A stretch of DNA of 64,000 nt. Origin: Sphingopyxis sp. QXT-31 (lineage in GTDB: Bacteria; Pseudomonadota; Alphaproteobacteria; Sphingomonadales; Sphingomonadaceae). A model generated the notes under the pieces. The model saw only the letters and a program-made list of their open reading frames with translations. It did no database searches and was not told the DNA's origin. This document shows, in pieces, positions 7,884-16,301 of the stretch. The stretch covers positions 3,410,001-3,474,000 of the forward strand of contig NZ_CP019449.1 of assembly GCF_001984035.1 (NCBI RefSeq), given 5' to 3'. The position numbers and the translations under genes are program-made. Numbering within the stretch: the stretch's first letter is position 1; each line of letters begins with the position of its first letter.

Positions 7884-10076
7884 TCAATTCCCCTGGTTGT
7901 TTCCGCTCTGCACGCGCACCGTCGAGCTTTTGACCGCGGGCGGCAGCGCCTTGTTCGCGGGGGGGGCTTTCGGTGCGGGCTGCGGCGCCTTGGGCTGCGC
8001 GCCATTGCCGCCGCCGGTCTGCTCGTCGAGCCAGCGCTGGTCCATTACCGGCGGCTCGACCTGCGGCTCGTCGCCTTCCTCGGGAGGGCGATTCTCGCTG
8101 CCCCCGTAAGGAAGTTCGACCGGCATGCCATTCTCGTCGACGAAGCCGCCCTCACCGGGCTCGCCCAGATAGGCTTCGTCCTCGTCCTCGAGCTGCCAGT
8201 CGGGCAGCTTGACCTCGGTGTCGAATTGCTCGACCGGGCGTCGCGCGACCGCGACGCGCATGAAGTCGGCAAAGGCCGCCGCGGGCGCCCGCCCCCCCTG
8301 TAGCCCGCCGACCGCCTTGGCATCGTCGCGCCCCATCCACACGCCGGTGGTGAGGCCGCTGGAGAAGCCCAGGAACCAGCCGTCCTTGTTGCTCGTCGTC
8401 GTGCCGGTCTTGCCCGCGACGGGGCGGCCGATCTGCGCCGCGCGCCCGGTGCCGGTGGCGACCGCGGTCTGCATCAGGTCGGTGATCCCCGCGGCGACCC
8501 AGTCGTCGACCAGCACCGTCCCGCGCTCGGGCGCGCGCTGATAAAGCAGCCGGCCGTCGGCGGTGGTGACCTTGGTGATGCCATAGGGCGCCGCTGACAC
8601 GCCCTTGCGCGAGATCGCGGCAAAGGCGGCGGTCATGTCGATCACGCGCACTTCCGAGCTGCCCAGCACCATCGCCGGCTGGGTGTTGATCGGAGTCGAG
8701 ATGCCGAAGCGGCGCGCCATGTTGGCCACCGACGAGGTGCCGACCTCGTCGCCCAGCTTCGCGGCGACGGTGTTCACCGAATAGGCAAAGGCGGTGCGCA
8801 GGTCCATCGCGCCGGCAAAGCGCCCCGACGAGTTGCGCGGGCTCCAGCCGCGGATGGTCACCGGCTCGTCGACCACTTCGTCGTCGACCTTATAGCCCGA
8901 TTCGAGCGCGGCCATATAAACGAAGACCTTCCACGCCGATCCCGGCTGGCGCGTCGCCTGCGTCGCGCGGTTGTAGTTCGACGCGACATAATCGGTGCCG
9001 CCGACCATCGCGCGCACCGCGCCGTCGCGGTCGATCGACACCAGCGCACCCTGCGCGCCGCCCGGCACGTTGGCCTGGATCGCACTGGTCGCCGCGCGCT
9101 GCATGCCGAGGTCGATGGTGGTGTAGACGTCGATCGCCTCGCTGCCCTCGTCGATCAGCATGTCGAGCTGCGGCAGCGCCCAGTCGCTGAAGTAACGCGC
9201 GCTGTTCTGCCCCGTCTCCTGCGCCATCTGGACGTCGGCGGGCTTGGCGCTGTCGGCCTGCGACTGGGTGATCACCCCCGCATCGACCATGACGCCAAGC
9301 ACCACGCCCGCGCGGCCGAGCGCGGCCTGCGCGTCGGCGGTCGGCGAATAGCGCGACGGCGCCTTGACGAGGCCTGCGACCACCGCCGCCTCGGACAGCG
9401 ACATTTCGGTCGCGCTATGGCCGAAGAAGCGCCGCGACGCGGCGTCGATGCCGTAACTGCCGCCGCCGAAATAGACCTTGTTGAGATAGAGCTCGAGGAT
9501 TTCGTCCTTCGAGAATTTCCATTCGAGCGCCATCGACAGCACCATCTCGCGCGCCTTGCGCGTCCAGGTGTAGCTGTTCGACAGGAAGATGTTGCGCGCG
9601 AGCTGCTGGGTGATCGTCGATGCGCCCTGCAGGCGGCGGCCCGAGCCGCGATTCTGCACCGCGACGACCGCGGCGCGCGTCATGCCGACCGGATCGACCC
9701 CGGGGTGATAGCGAAACCGCCGGTCCTCGACCGCGACCATCGCGTCCTGCATCACCTGGGGGGTTTCGCGCAGCGTCAGCCAGCGCCCGTAATTGGGCCC
9801 GAGCGAGAGGAACACCGTGCCGTCGGCGGCATGGACGCGGATCGTCTGTCCCGCGGGCGATTTCTTGAGCTCCTCGAAGCTCGGGATGCGCTGCACCGCG
9901 ATGCCGACCGCGACCGCCAGCGCGACCAGACCGACCAGCGCGAGGCCAAGGCCCCAGCGGACGATGCGGCGCAGCCACAGCCGCCAGCGCGTCGGCTCGC
10001 CCTTGGGAGCCGAACCGCCCGATCTGGGACTGGCCGACGATTTACCTGCGGATACCTGCTGTCTTTCGCGGCGCAA
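7884..10076 (-). CDS. Class A penicillin-binding protein (PBP1A family)
   Basis: Bifunctional peptidoglycan synthase in the inner membrane: glycan polymerisation plus peptide crosslinking. The 730 residues comprise a basic cytosolic tail, a membrane helix (about 41-62), a GT51 glycosyltransferase domain with catalytic Glu117 in AVEDRRFRYHPG and STITQQLARN, then a transpeptidase with nucleophile Ser380-x-x-Lys383 (PGSAWK), S433-V-N435 and K556-T-G. Residues after about 650 form an acidic, Pro-rich tail (EEGDEPQVEPPV) of unknown purpose. The apparent start is TTG at 10076; no ATG is available near, so the true start is uncertain. It reads toward the YgjP gene. Confidence 0.93.
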   Translation of the reverse strand: MRRERQQVSAGKSSASPRSGGSAPKGEPTRWRLWLRRIVRWGLGLALVGLVALAVAVGIAVQRIPSFEELKKSPAGQTIRVHAADGTVFLSLGPNYGRWLTLRETPQVMQDAMVAVEDRRFRYHPGVDPVGMTRAAVVAVQNRGSGRRLQGASTITQQLARNIFLSNSYTWTRKAREMVLSMALEWKFSKDEILELYLNKVYFGGGSYGIDAASRRFFGHSATEMSLSEAAVVAGLVKAPSRYSPTADAQAALGRAGVVLGVMVDAGVITQSQADSAKPADVQMAQETGQNSARYFSDWALPQLDMLIDEGSEAIDVYTTIDLGMQRAATSAIQANVPGGAQGALVSIDRDGAVRAMVGGTDYVASNYNRATQATRQPGSAWKVFVYMAALESGYKVDDEVVDEPVTIRGWSPRNSSGRFAGAMDLRTAFAYSVNTVAAKLGDEVGTSSVANMARRFGISTPINTQPAMVLGSSEVRVIDMTAAFAAISRKGVSAAPYGITKVTTADGRLLYQRAPERGTVLVDDWVAAGITDLMQTAVATGTGRAAQIGRPVAGKTGTTTSNKDGWFLGFSSGLTTGVWMGRDDAKAVGGLQGGRAPAAAFADFMRVAVARRPVEQFDTEVKLPDWQLEDEDEAYLGEPGEGGFVDENGMPVELPYGGSENRPPEEGDEPQVEPPVMDQRWLDEQTGGGNGAQPKAPQPAPKAPPANKALPPAVKSSTVRVQSGNNQGN

Positions 10077-10132
10077 AGCCGATGTCCTTCCCTCGCTGCG
10101 CCCCTGTACGCGTCAGCAGCGAGGGTCGGTGG

Positions 10133-10537
10133 TCAACCCTCGCCGGTGACTGCGTCATCCTGCCCGCGGTCCGCGAAGTCAAGCGCCGCGCTGTTGATGC
10201 AGTAGCGCAGCCCCTCGGGCCCAGGACCATCGGGGAAGACATGGCCGAGATGGCCTTCGCATTTCGCGCAGCGCACTTCGGTGCGGACCATGCCGTGGCT
10301 GGTGTCGGTCAGCTCGGTCACCGCGGCATCGGCGGCGGGCGCGGTATAGCTCGGCCAGCCCGACCCGCTGTTGTACTTGGTGCGACTGTCGAACAGGGGC
10401 GCACCGCAGCCAGCGCAATGATAGACGCCGTCGCCCTTGTGGTCGGTATATTTGCCGGTGAAGGCGCGCTCGGTGCCGCCCTCGCGCAGCACATGGTGCG
10501 CCATCGGGTCGAGCTTCTTGGTGTTGGGATCGGTCAT
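10133..10537 (-). CDS. msrB: Peptide-methionine (R)-S-oxide reductase
   Basis: Repairs methionine-R-sulfoxide in proteins using thioredoxin. The 134 residues show the structural zinc ligands Cys41/Cys44 (CAGCGAPLF) and Cys90/Cys93 ([12 protein letters not shown]), the motif [10 protein letters not shown], and the catalytic Cys113 in [11 protein letters not shown]. The ATG at 10537 has GGAGA nine bases upstream. The longer open frame to 10831 has no family similarity. It is downstream of the PKS operon on the same strand, separated by 92 bases. Confidence 0.95.
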   Translation of the reverse strand: MTDPNTKKLDPMAHHVLREGGTERAFTGKYTDHKGDGVYHCAGCGAPLFDSRTKYNSGSGWPSYTAPAADAAVTELTDTSHGMVRTEVRCAKCEGHLGHVFPDGPGPEGLRYCINSAALDFADRGQDDAVTGEG

Positions 10538-10629
10538 CGGATGATCTCCTGTTGACGGGCCCCGCGGGGGCGCCGTTTTCCTGTGGATAATATCGGTCGG
10601 GACACGCGCCGCCGCAAGGGGCAGGGGGT

Positions 10630-11727
10630 TCAACTGCCGCGGATGCGCGTCGTTCGCGATGCACTTCGCACCAAAGACGGAAAAAGTGACGCCGCCGCGG
10701 TAATTGCGGGCGCGCTGCGCGGATTTTCGCCCAGGCGCCATATCAGATTGGCCAGCGCAAAGGGCCGCGCCATGCGCGCCGCGAGTCCGCGCTGATAGTC
10801 GGGCGCCGCGTCGCCGCCGCCGCGCCGCCATGCCGCCACCGCGGCCTCGGCGCTGGCGACCGCGAGCCCCATGCCCTCGCCCGCCAGGCTCGGGATCACC
10901 CCCGCCTGGTCGCCGAGGCGGAACAGCCCGGGCGCGGCGTCGGCGGTGCGCCAGCCATAGGGGACATGGCCGATCGCATCGACGCTGTACGACCAGTCGG
11001 CAAAGCCAAGCCGCTCGCCGAGCTGCGGCAGCGCGTCGCCGAGCATGCGCAGCAGCGCGGCGGGCTCGCCACCGGCTTCGTCGAGCCGCGACTTATGCAC
11101 CGCGAGGCACAGGTTTCCGCTGCCGTCCTCCTGCCGCACCAGCCCGGCGTAACCGCGGTCGAAGAGATGCAGCTCGACCGCTTCGCCGACCAGCCGATCG
11201 AGCGCCGGATGCGCGGGCAGCCGCAGCCGCAGTCCCATGACCGGGTCTTCGCGCTGCCAGGCGGCAGGCTCGCGCGGAAATCCCCGGAAACCATGCTTGC
11301 CCGCGGCGAGGAAGATTGCCGGGGCATCCAGCACCGCCCCGTCGCGCGTCTGCACACCGCCGTCGGCGATGCCCGTCGCGTGGACGCCGCGCTCCAGACC
11401 GGCCCCGGCCGCCATCGCCGCGTCTTGCAGCACCGAATCGAGCCGGTGGCGCGACACGCCCAAGGCGGCCTCGGGCAGCCGTGTTTCGCTCGAGCGCCGG
11501 CCCGCGAACAGGCGCACGCAGGTCACGCGCTGCCCCCCGAGCGCCGCGCTATCGATCCCGAGCGCTTCGAGCCGCGCCAGCGTCTGCCAGCTCAGAAATC
11601 CCCCGCACAAAGCGTCGCCCGTTTCGCGCGTGCGTTCGATTAGTTGTACTTTGGCCCCGGCGCGCGCCAGCCCGATCGCCGCCGCCGACCCGGCGGGTCC
11701 AGCGCCGATTACGATCGCGTCGGTCAC
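10630..11727 (-). CDS. FAD-dependent oxidoreductase of the type III PKS operon
   Basis: Flavoprotein monooxygenase or reductase of the geranylgeranyl-reductase/UbiH-like class, 365 residues. The FAD Rossmann motif [19 protein letters not shown] lies at residues 5-23, and the second FAD motif [18 protein letters not shown] at about 275. The GTG at 11727 overlaps the methyltransferase stop (GTGA), which fixes this start; an ATG at 11778 would extend into the upstream gene without homology. By analogy to SrsC of Streptomyces griseus, I infer that it hydroxylates or oxidises the aromatic ring made by the upstream PKS. Confidence 0.82.
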   Translation of the reverse strand: MTDAIVIGAGPAGSAAAIGLARAGAKVQLIERTRETGDALCGGFLSWQTLARLEALGIDSAALGGQRVTCVRLFAGRRSSETRLPEAALGVSRHRLDSVLQDAAMAAGAGLERGVHATGIADGGVQTRDGAVLDAPAIFLAAGKHGFRGFPREPAAWQREDPVMGLRLRLPAHPALDRLVGEAVELHLFDRGYAGLVRQEDGSGNLCLAVHKSRLDEAGGEPAALLRMLGDALPQLGERLGFADWSYSVDAIGHVPYGWRTADAAPGLFRLGDQAGVIPSLAGEGMGLAVASAEAAVAAWRRGGGDAAPDYQRGLAARMARPFALANLIWRLGENPRSAPAITAAASLFPSLVRSASRTTRIRGS

Positions 11728-12437
11728 CGGATGCGCTCGACGCAGAGGCGGTAGGGGAAGCTGCGAAAGATGCGGCAATCATCCGCCACGGCGGGCAGCG
11801 CTTCGCTCAGCATCGCGGCCCATTCGGTCCGGCGAAAGCTCCGCCCGACCGAGAGCTGCCCGTCGCGCCGCACGATCGGGTCGACCAAGGCCAGCGTGGC
11901 GAGCAAGGGATAGCCCGCGAAGGGCAGCCGCCGGCGGTGGAGGTCGTTGACCAGCCAGCCACGCGCGGCCTCCTTCTCCATGAAGCGCAGGAACTCGCCG
12001 CGCTGGTCCGGCGTCATATGATGTGTGACGAGGCTCGACATCACGATGTCCCACCCCTCGCCCGAGAGGTCGCGATAATCGCCGGTGACCAGCCGTGCCC
12101 GCTCGCCGAGCCGCGCTGCGGCAACGGGCGCACTCTTCGGATTAAGATCGACCCCCACGAGATCGAGCGTGATGCCGCGCTTGTCGCCCCAGCGCGCGAT
12201 CCGCGCCAGCATGTCGCCCGCGCCGAAGCCGACGTCGAGGATTCGCCACGGCTTGCTGCCGATCCCGCGCGCCCGCACCCGCTCCAGAAACCCCAAAGTC
12301 GGCCGCGCCGCGAGCGTCAGCGCGTTGATCCGCGACAGGTCGGCGAGCACCCTGGCGTAGCGCGCGGGCGGCAGTTCGACCGCATCCATCTCCTCCTCGG
12401 CCTCCATCGGCGCGGCGAGGCTGGCGAAGGGGTTCAT
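11724..12437 (-). CDS. Class I SAM-dependent methyltransferase of the type III PKS operon
   Basis: A 237-residue methyltransferase with motif I RILDVGFGAGDML (residues 65-77), motif II-like LVGVDLNPKSA, and a YDIVMSS-type post-II segment (WDIVMSSLVTHHM). The ATG at 12437 overlaps the PKS stop (ATGA) and its own stop overlaps the next gene, so the three genes form one translationally coupled unit. The likely substrate is the polyketide-derived phenol, as for SrsB in the S. griseus phenolic-lipid cluster; that is inference from gene order. Confidence 0.85.
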   Translation of the reverse strand: MNPFASLAAPMEAEEEMDAVELPPARYARVLADLSRINALTLAARPTLGFLERVRARGIGSKPWRILDVGFGAGDMLARIARWGDKRGITLDLVGVDLNPKSAPVAAARLGERARLVTGDYRDLSGEGWDIVMSSLVTHHMTPDQRGEFLRFMEKEAARGWLVNDLHRRRLPFAGYPLLATLALVDPIVRRDGQLSVGRSFRRTEWAAMLSEALPAVADDCRIFRSFPYRLCVERIR

Positions 12438-13501
12438 GATGCGGTGAAGCGGATTGCTTCGGCGGCGAGCCCGGGGCCGAAGGCGATCGCGATCCCCTCG
12501 CCCTGCGCCTGCCGTTCCATCATCCGCGCGAGCACGAAGAGGATCGTCGCCGACGACATATTGCCCCACGCCGCGAGTACCGCGCGACTGTCGGCGAGCG
12601 CGTCGGCGGGCACGTGCAGCGCCGACTCGACCGCGTCGAGCACCGAGCGCCCGCCCGCGTGCACCGCGAGCAGCGTTGGCGCGTCGCCGCCGAACAATTG
12701 CGCCTGCACCCCCGGCTCGCCGAGCGCTGCACGCAGCCGCCCCGGCACCTCGCCCGACAGCTGCATCTCGAACCCCTTGTCGCCGATATCCCAGCGGATG
12801 AGGTCTTCGCTCGCCTCTAGCGCGAGGCTGCGGCCCTCGCCGAGCGCGAGCCCGCCGGGCTCGGCCGAGACGATCCCCGCCGCGGCGCCGTCGCTGAACT
12901 GGAGCATCGCGAGCAGCGGTTCGGGCTGGTCGGCGAGGCTGAGGTGCAAGGTCGAGAGCTCGACGCTCACCACAAGCACGACGGCCTCGGGCTCCGACCG
13001 CACGATGTGGCGCGCGTTGCGGAGCGCCGTGACCCCGGCGTAACAGCCCATGAAGCCGATCAGCACGCGTTCGACGGTCGGCGGGAGGCCCAGCCTGCGC
13101 GCGATGATCTGGTCGATCCCTGGCGCGACGAAGCCGGTGCAGCTCGCGACCACCAGATGCGTAACGCGCGCGGGGTCGAAAGCGTCGCCGAGCTCCGCGA
13201 TCGCCTGCAGCGCCAGTTCGGGCGCATGCTTTGCATAGGCCGCCATACGCACCGAGGTCGGCGGCAGGCCGGGCACGTCGTAGAAACCCCCGCGCGCGAC
13301 CGGCGATCCGCCGTCGGCAGTCGGCGGCAGGACCGACCAGCGATGGTCGATGCCCGAGCGCGCGGCCATGCGCGCAAAGAGCGCGCGCGTCCGCTCGTCG
13401 GCAACGCGCGGCGTCGCCCAGTCGATGAAGGCGTGATGGATATCGTGATCGGGCGTCGCGGTGGCGAGCGCGTTGAGCCAGGCGGGGGGAGCGGGGAGCA
13501 T
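12434..13501 (-). CDS. Type III polyketide synthase (chalcone/stilbene synthase family)
   Basis: Condenses an acyl-CoA starter with malonyl-CoA units to make an alkylresorcinol or alkylpyrone. The 355 residues contain the full catalytic triad: Cys121 in VVASCTGF, His281 in LLAVHAGG and Asn314 in AWGNMSSAT, plus the GFMGCYAG motif. I chose the ATG at 13501 because AAAGGAG precedes it by six bases; a TTG at 13519 is possible but poorer. It leads a PKS-methyltransferase-flavoprotein operon. The starter unit cannot be read from sequence; a long-chain acyl-CoA is the usual bacterial choice. Confidence 0.93.
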   Translation of the reverse strand: MLPAPPAWLNALATATPDHDIHHAFIDWATPRVADERTRALFARMAARSGIDHRWSVLPPTADGGSPVARGGFYDVPGLPPTSVRMAAYAKHAPELALQAIAELGDAFDPARVTHLVVASCTGFVAPGIDQIIARRLGLPPTVERVLIGFMGCYAGVTALRNARHIVRSEPEAVVLVVSVELSTLHLSLADQPEPLLAMLQFSDGAAAGIVSAEPGGLALGEGRSLALEASEDLIRWDIGDKGFEMQLSGEVPGRLRAALGEPGVQAQLFGGDAPTLLAVHAGGRSVLDAVESALHVPADALADSRAVLAAWGNMSSATILFVLARMMERQAQGEGIAIAFGPGLAAEAIRFTAS

Positions 13502-13596
13502 GGCGCTCCTTTGGGCCAAAAGCGGGGGAGTCGCCAGCGGATAAGCGCCTTCGCCCCTTTACCGCGGCTTAACCATGAAACGGCTATCGCACAGGC

Positions 13597-14109
13597 GTGG
13601 GACCGCGCCTTTTCCTTGCCCTTGCCATGCTGGCCGCATCGACACCGGTCTCGGCGCAATGCCTGCTGTGCGGAGCGGACGGCGCATCGGGCGCGAGCGC
13701 CGCCCGCCAGGCCGAGATGCCGCTGCGCGTCGAGGTCGAAACCCAGCTCGATTTCAGCCGCGTCGCGGTCGGCGCGATGGGCGGCGCGGTCGAGCTCGAC
13801 CCGCTGTCGGGCGCGCGGCGGCTCAGCGGCGACGTCGTCGACCTCGGCGGCTTCGCGGTCACCGGCATTGTGACGGTCACCGGCGAACCCGGCGCCGCGG
13901 TGCGTGTGATCCTGCCGACCAGCGTCGATCTCGAAGGCGACCGGGGCCGCAGCGCGCGCGTCAGCGGCCTCGTCACCAACCTCTCCGCCGCACCGCGCCT
14001 CGGCTCCGACGGGCGGCTGCAATTCCGCTTCGGCGGCCGGCTCCAGATCGCCGGGCTCGACGACGGCGACTATCGCGGGCGGATTCCGGTGACGGTGGAA
14101 TATGAATAG
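13597..14109 (+). CDS. Secreted DUF4402-type protein
   Basis: A 170-residue exported protein with a signal peptide (MGPRLFLALAMLAASTPVSA, cleavage near AQC). The mature part resembles DUF4402 proteins, beta-rich domains with a weak pilin or surface-protein flavour (LDFSRVAVG, GAVELDP, VTITG-like GIVTVTGEPGAAVRV, and the terminal YRGRIPVTVEYE). The start is GTG at 13597. Two Cys residues (CLLC) sit right after the signal peptide. It is transcribed away from the PKS operon with a 95-base gap that may hold both promoters. Function unknown. Confidence 0.72.
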   Translation: MGPRLFLALAMLAASTPVSAQCLLCGADGASGASAARQAEMPLRVEVETQLDFSRVAVGAMGGAVELDPLSGARRLSGDVVDLGGFAVTGIVTVTGEPGAAVRVILPTSVDLEGDRGRSARVSGLVTNLSAAPRLGSDGRLQFRFGGRLQIAGLDDGDYRGRIPVTVEYE

Positions 14110-14131
14110 GGTGGCGTCGGCTTTGGGGTGG

Positions 14132-14452
14132 TTAGCGGACATTCCAGAACGGAGTGTCGACACCTCGTTGCCACAAGTCTTCAAACTCAGCCTCAGTCAT
14201 CGCCAAAGGCTCCCCATCGCCAAAGCCGTCATCAAGAGAAGTATCGATTAGCGACGGGCACGGCCTGCCGTCACGCTCCTCGATCTCGATGCTATTTCGG
14301 GTGATGCGGCCGTCGGGAAAGACTTCTATGGATCGACGGACGGCATCGTTGTCCTTGTCGATCTCGTAATACAGCCACGAGGGTTCGTTCGCCGGAACCT
14401 CGCCCTCTGGCCACGGCAAGCGAAAGTAGATGGGTAGCTCGCTGGATTTCAT
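14132..14452 (-). CDS. Hypothetical protein, possibly DUF6881-like, low GC
   Basis: A 106-residue soluble acidic protein (PSWLYYEIDKDNDAVRRSIE, VFPDGRITRNSIEIEERDG, EAEFEDLWQRG). The pattern of a short beta strand with 'Y-E-I/L-D' followed by 'R-x-I-E-V-F-x-D-G-R' resembles DUF6881 proteins, a family of unknown role often found among toxin-immunity genes; I am not certain. Base composition is clearly lower in GC than the neighbours, and it is flanked by repeats, so recent acquisition is likely. No obvious toxin partner is adjacent. Confidence 0.65.
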   Translation of the reverse strand: MKSSELPIYFRLPWPEGEVPANEPSWLYYEIDKDNDAVRRSIEVFPDGRITRNSIEIEERDGRPCPSLIDTSLDDGFGDGEPLAMTEAEFEDLWQRGVDTPFWNVR

Positions 14453-14553
14453 AGCGACATAGTAGCCCGCGCGATCAACAGAGCAATGTCTGACATCGGT
14501 CGCTTGCCGACGTTGCGGTTGTGTCGTCCGATGCGTCCGGTTATTCTTGTCTC

Positions 14554-14685
14554 GCGCAAAGGCGCAAAGGCACGAAGAGGTCGTGCTGGCCGCGAAGCGG
14601 CTTGTTCGTTCGACGTTGCAACCCGATGCGGCGATGATGGAAAGGCGACCTTGCGGTCGCGGTCTTCTTCTTTGCGCCTTTGCGT
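14554..14685. repeat. Inverted-repeat element with GCGCAAAGGCGCAAAG ends
   Basis: The gap 14453-14773 has no gene. Its main content is this element: GCGCAAAGGCGCAAAG at 14554-14569 faces CTTTGCGCCTTTGCGT at 14670-14685 (15 of 16 pair). The roughly 100-base interior includes GCGGTCGCGGTC-type sequence and no convincing reading frame. I read it as a non-coding intergenic repeat; related sequences are, as far as I recall, common in sphingomonad genomes. Confidence 0.65.
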
Positions 14686-14715
14686 GAAGTCTATCTCGCG
14701 ACGTTGCTAAGCGGG

Positions 14716-14736
14716 ACCCCGGATCGAGTCCGGGGT
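14716..14736. repeat. Short palindromic hairpin (CCCCGGA type)
   Basis: ACCCCGGA (14716-14723) pairs perfectly with TCCGGGGT (14729-14736) across a 5-base loop TCGAG. This CCCCGGATC-like hairpin is a common alphaproteobacterial dispersed palindrome. It lies downstream of yggS, where it may also stop or stabilise the transcript. Confidence 0.65.
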
Positions 14737-14773
14737 GACGAAGAAGGGATGTCCGCTAACGCCGCGACGCCCC

Positions 14774-15436
14774 TCAGTCCCGCCCCCCGAACAACGCCGT
14801 CCCGACGCGCACATGCGTCGCGCCGAGCATCACCGCGCCTTCATAGTCGCCGCTCATCCCCATCGAGCGCAAAGGCAGGCCGTGGCGTTCGGCGAGTTCG
14901 TCGAGCAGCGCGAAATAGGGGGTGGGCGCGACATCGGCGGGCGGGATCGCCATCAGGCCCTTGATTTTCAGCCCCGCGTCGGCCGCTTCGGTGAGCAGCG
15001 CGGGCAGGTCGGCGACCGCGCAGCCGCCCTTCTGTTCTTCGTCGCCGATGTTGACCTGGACGAAAAGCTGAGGCTGCTTGCCCGCCTTCGCGCACGCCTT
15101 CGCGAGTGCCTGCACCAGCGACGGGCGGTCGAGCGAATGGATCGCGTCGAATAGCGCCACCGCCTCCTCGGCCTTGTTAGACTGCAGCTGGCCGATCAGG
15201 TGGAGCGTGATATCCGACGTGTCGGCGCGCAGCGCGGGCCATTTGCCCGCAGCCTCCTGCACGCGATTCTCGCCGAAATGGCGCTGGCCGGCGGCGATCA
15301 GCGGGCGGATCGCGTCGGCGTCATGCGTCTTCGACACCGCGATCAGCGTCACGTCGGACGCCTTGCGCCCGGCGCGCGCCGCGGCGGCGGCGATTCCCGC
15401 TTCGACTTCGGCCAATCGCTGCGCTGCGTCTTCCAT
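14774..15436 (-). CDS. yggS: YggS family pyridoxal phosphate homeostasis protein
   Basis: A 220-residue PLP-binding protein (PROSC/YggS) that keeps free pyridoxal phosphate in balance and has no known enzymatic activity. The PLP lysine is Lys36 in LIAVSKTHDAD. FGENRVQEA, HLIGQLQSNKA, FVQVNIGDEEQKGG and LRSMGMSGDYEGAVMLGATHVRVG are the family signatures. It is divergent from the ThiE-like gene; the 62-base gap must contain both promoters. Nothing unusual is seen. Confidence 0.94.
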   Translation of the reverse strand: MEDAAQRLAEVEAGIAAAAARAGRKASDVTLIAVSKTHDADAIRPLIAAGQRHFGENRVQEAAGKWPALRADTSDITLHLIGQLQSNKAEEAVALFDAIHSLDRPSLVQALAKACAKAGKQPQLFVQVNIGDEEQKGGCAVADLPALLTEAADAGLKIKGLMAIPPADVAPTPYFALLDELAERHGLPLRSMGMSGDYEGAVMLGATHVRVGTALFGGRD

Positions 15437-15498
15437 CGCTGATCCTTCGCTGGCGGCGGCGCGTTGCGCGCGGCGGCGACGCGCCTATAGAAAAGCCG

Positions 15499-16137
15499 AT
15501 GCCCCGGCGCCACCCCTCGCCCTTGCCGTTGATCTGGCTGTTCACCGATGCGCGGCTCGGCGACGCGCTGTTCGTGGCGGTCGCGGCGCTGCCGCCGGGG
15601 AGCGGCATCGTGCTGCGCCACGACGATCTGGCGCCGGGCCGGCGCTGGCGCCTCGCGCGCCGCCTCGCGCGCACCGGGCATCTGCTGCTGCTCGCCGGCT
15701 CGCCCGCGCTCGCGCGGCGCTGGGGCGCCGCTGGGGTCCACCTGCGCCAGCCATCGGCGAAGCAGGCGGCGCAGGCGCAACGTCTCGGCCTGATCGTCTC
15801 GATGCCCGTGCACGATGCTCGCGAAGCCCGCGCCGCGCGGCGCGCCAACGCCGACCTGGCCTTCGTCTCGCCGCTCCACACGACGGGCTCGCACGCCGGC
15901 GCCCCTGCGCTCGGGCAAAAGGCCTGGCTACGCCTCGCGCGACTCACCGGCGCGCACTCCGTCGCACTCGGCGGCATGACCGCGAAGCGTGCCTGCGGGC
16001 TCCGCCGAGCCAGTGCGGCGAGCGGCCTCACGCCCGGTTGGGCGGGAATCGATGCGTGGATGAGAGGAGCGGGCGGGAGCGGCCGCAAAGGTCCTCCCCA
16101 CGCGAAGCGATGGGGAGGTGGCAGCGCGAAGCGCTGA
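15499..16137 (+). CDS. Thiamine-phosphate synthase-like (ThiE/TenI) protein with repeat-derived C-terminus
   Basis: A 212-residue TIM-barrel protein of the ThiE/TenI superfamily: GVHLRQ corresponds to the GVHLGQ motif, LAFVSPLHTTGSHAGAPALG to the phosphate/SP-x-F-x-T loop, and SVALGGM to the ALGGI strand. It lacks several ThiE residues, so TenI-like or another role is equally possible. No thi genes adjoin it. The last 15 or so residues (KGPPHAKRWGGGSAKR) and the stop codon come from the composite repeat that starts at 16091, so the original C-terminus has probably been replaced. Confidence 0.72.
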   Translation: MPRRHPSPLPLIWLFTDARLGDALFVAVAALPPGSGIVLRHDDLAPGRRWRLARRLARTGHLLLLAGSPALARRWGAAGVHLRQPSAKQAAQAQRLGLIVSMPVHDAREARAARRANADLAFVSPLHTTGSHAGAPALGQKAWLRLARLTGAHSVALGGMTAKRACGLRRASAASGLTPGWAGIDAWMRGAGGSGRKGPPHAKRWGGGSAKR

Positions 16138-16226
16138 CGGAGGGGTAATGGCGCCACGTTGCCGACCCCTCCACCACTCGCTTCGCAAGCGGTCCCCCTC
16201 CCCAACGCTGCGCGATGGGGAGGATC
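16091..16226 (-). repeat. Composite palindromic repeat, copy 3 (enters the ThiE-like ORF)
   Basis: Starts GTCCTCCCC at 16091, inside the ThiE-like reading frame, and ends GGGGAGGATC at 16226. The half with CAGC...GCTGACGGAGGGG comes first, so it is inverted relative to copy 1. It lies between convergent genes (stops 16137 and 16302). The remainder of the gap to 16301 is AT-rich around 16255-16300 and has no gene. Confidence 0.82.
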
Positions 16227-16301
16227 TTGACGACAACCAGCTACGAAGAAGCTGAAGTCACCGCTCGTTTAGCAATAATAAGGAAACGAAACGCCGCGCG
16301 T

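Noticed and set aside
10538..10831. Longer N-terminus for msrB
   Set aside because: The extension shows no similarity to the family and the internal ATG at 10537 has a proper ribosome-binding site.
14486..14710. 74-codon frame in the 14453-14773 gap
   Set aside because: It lies over the GCGCAAAGGC inverted-repeat element and has no ribosome-binding site or similarity.
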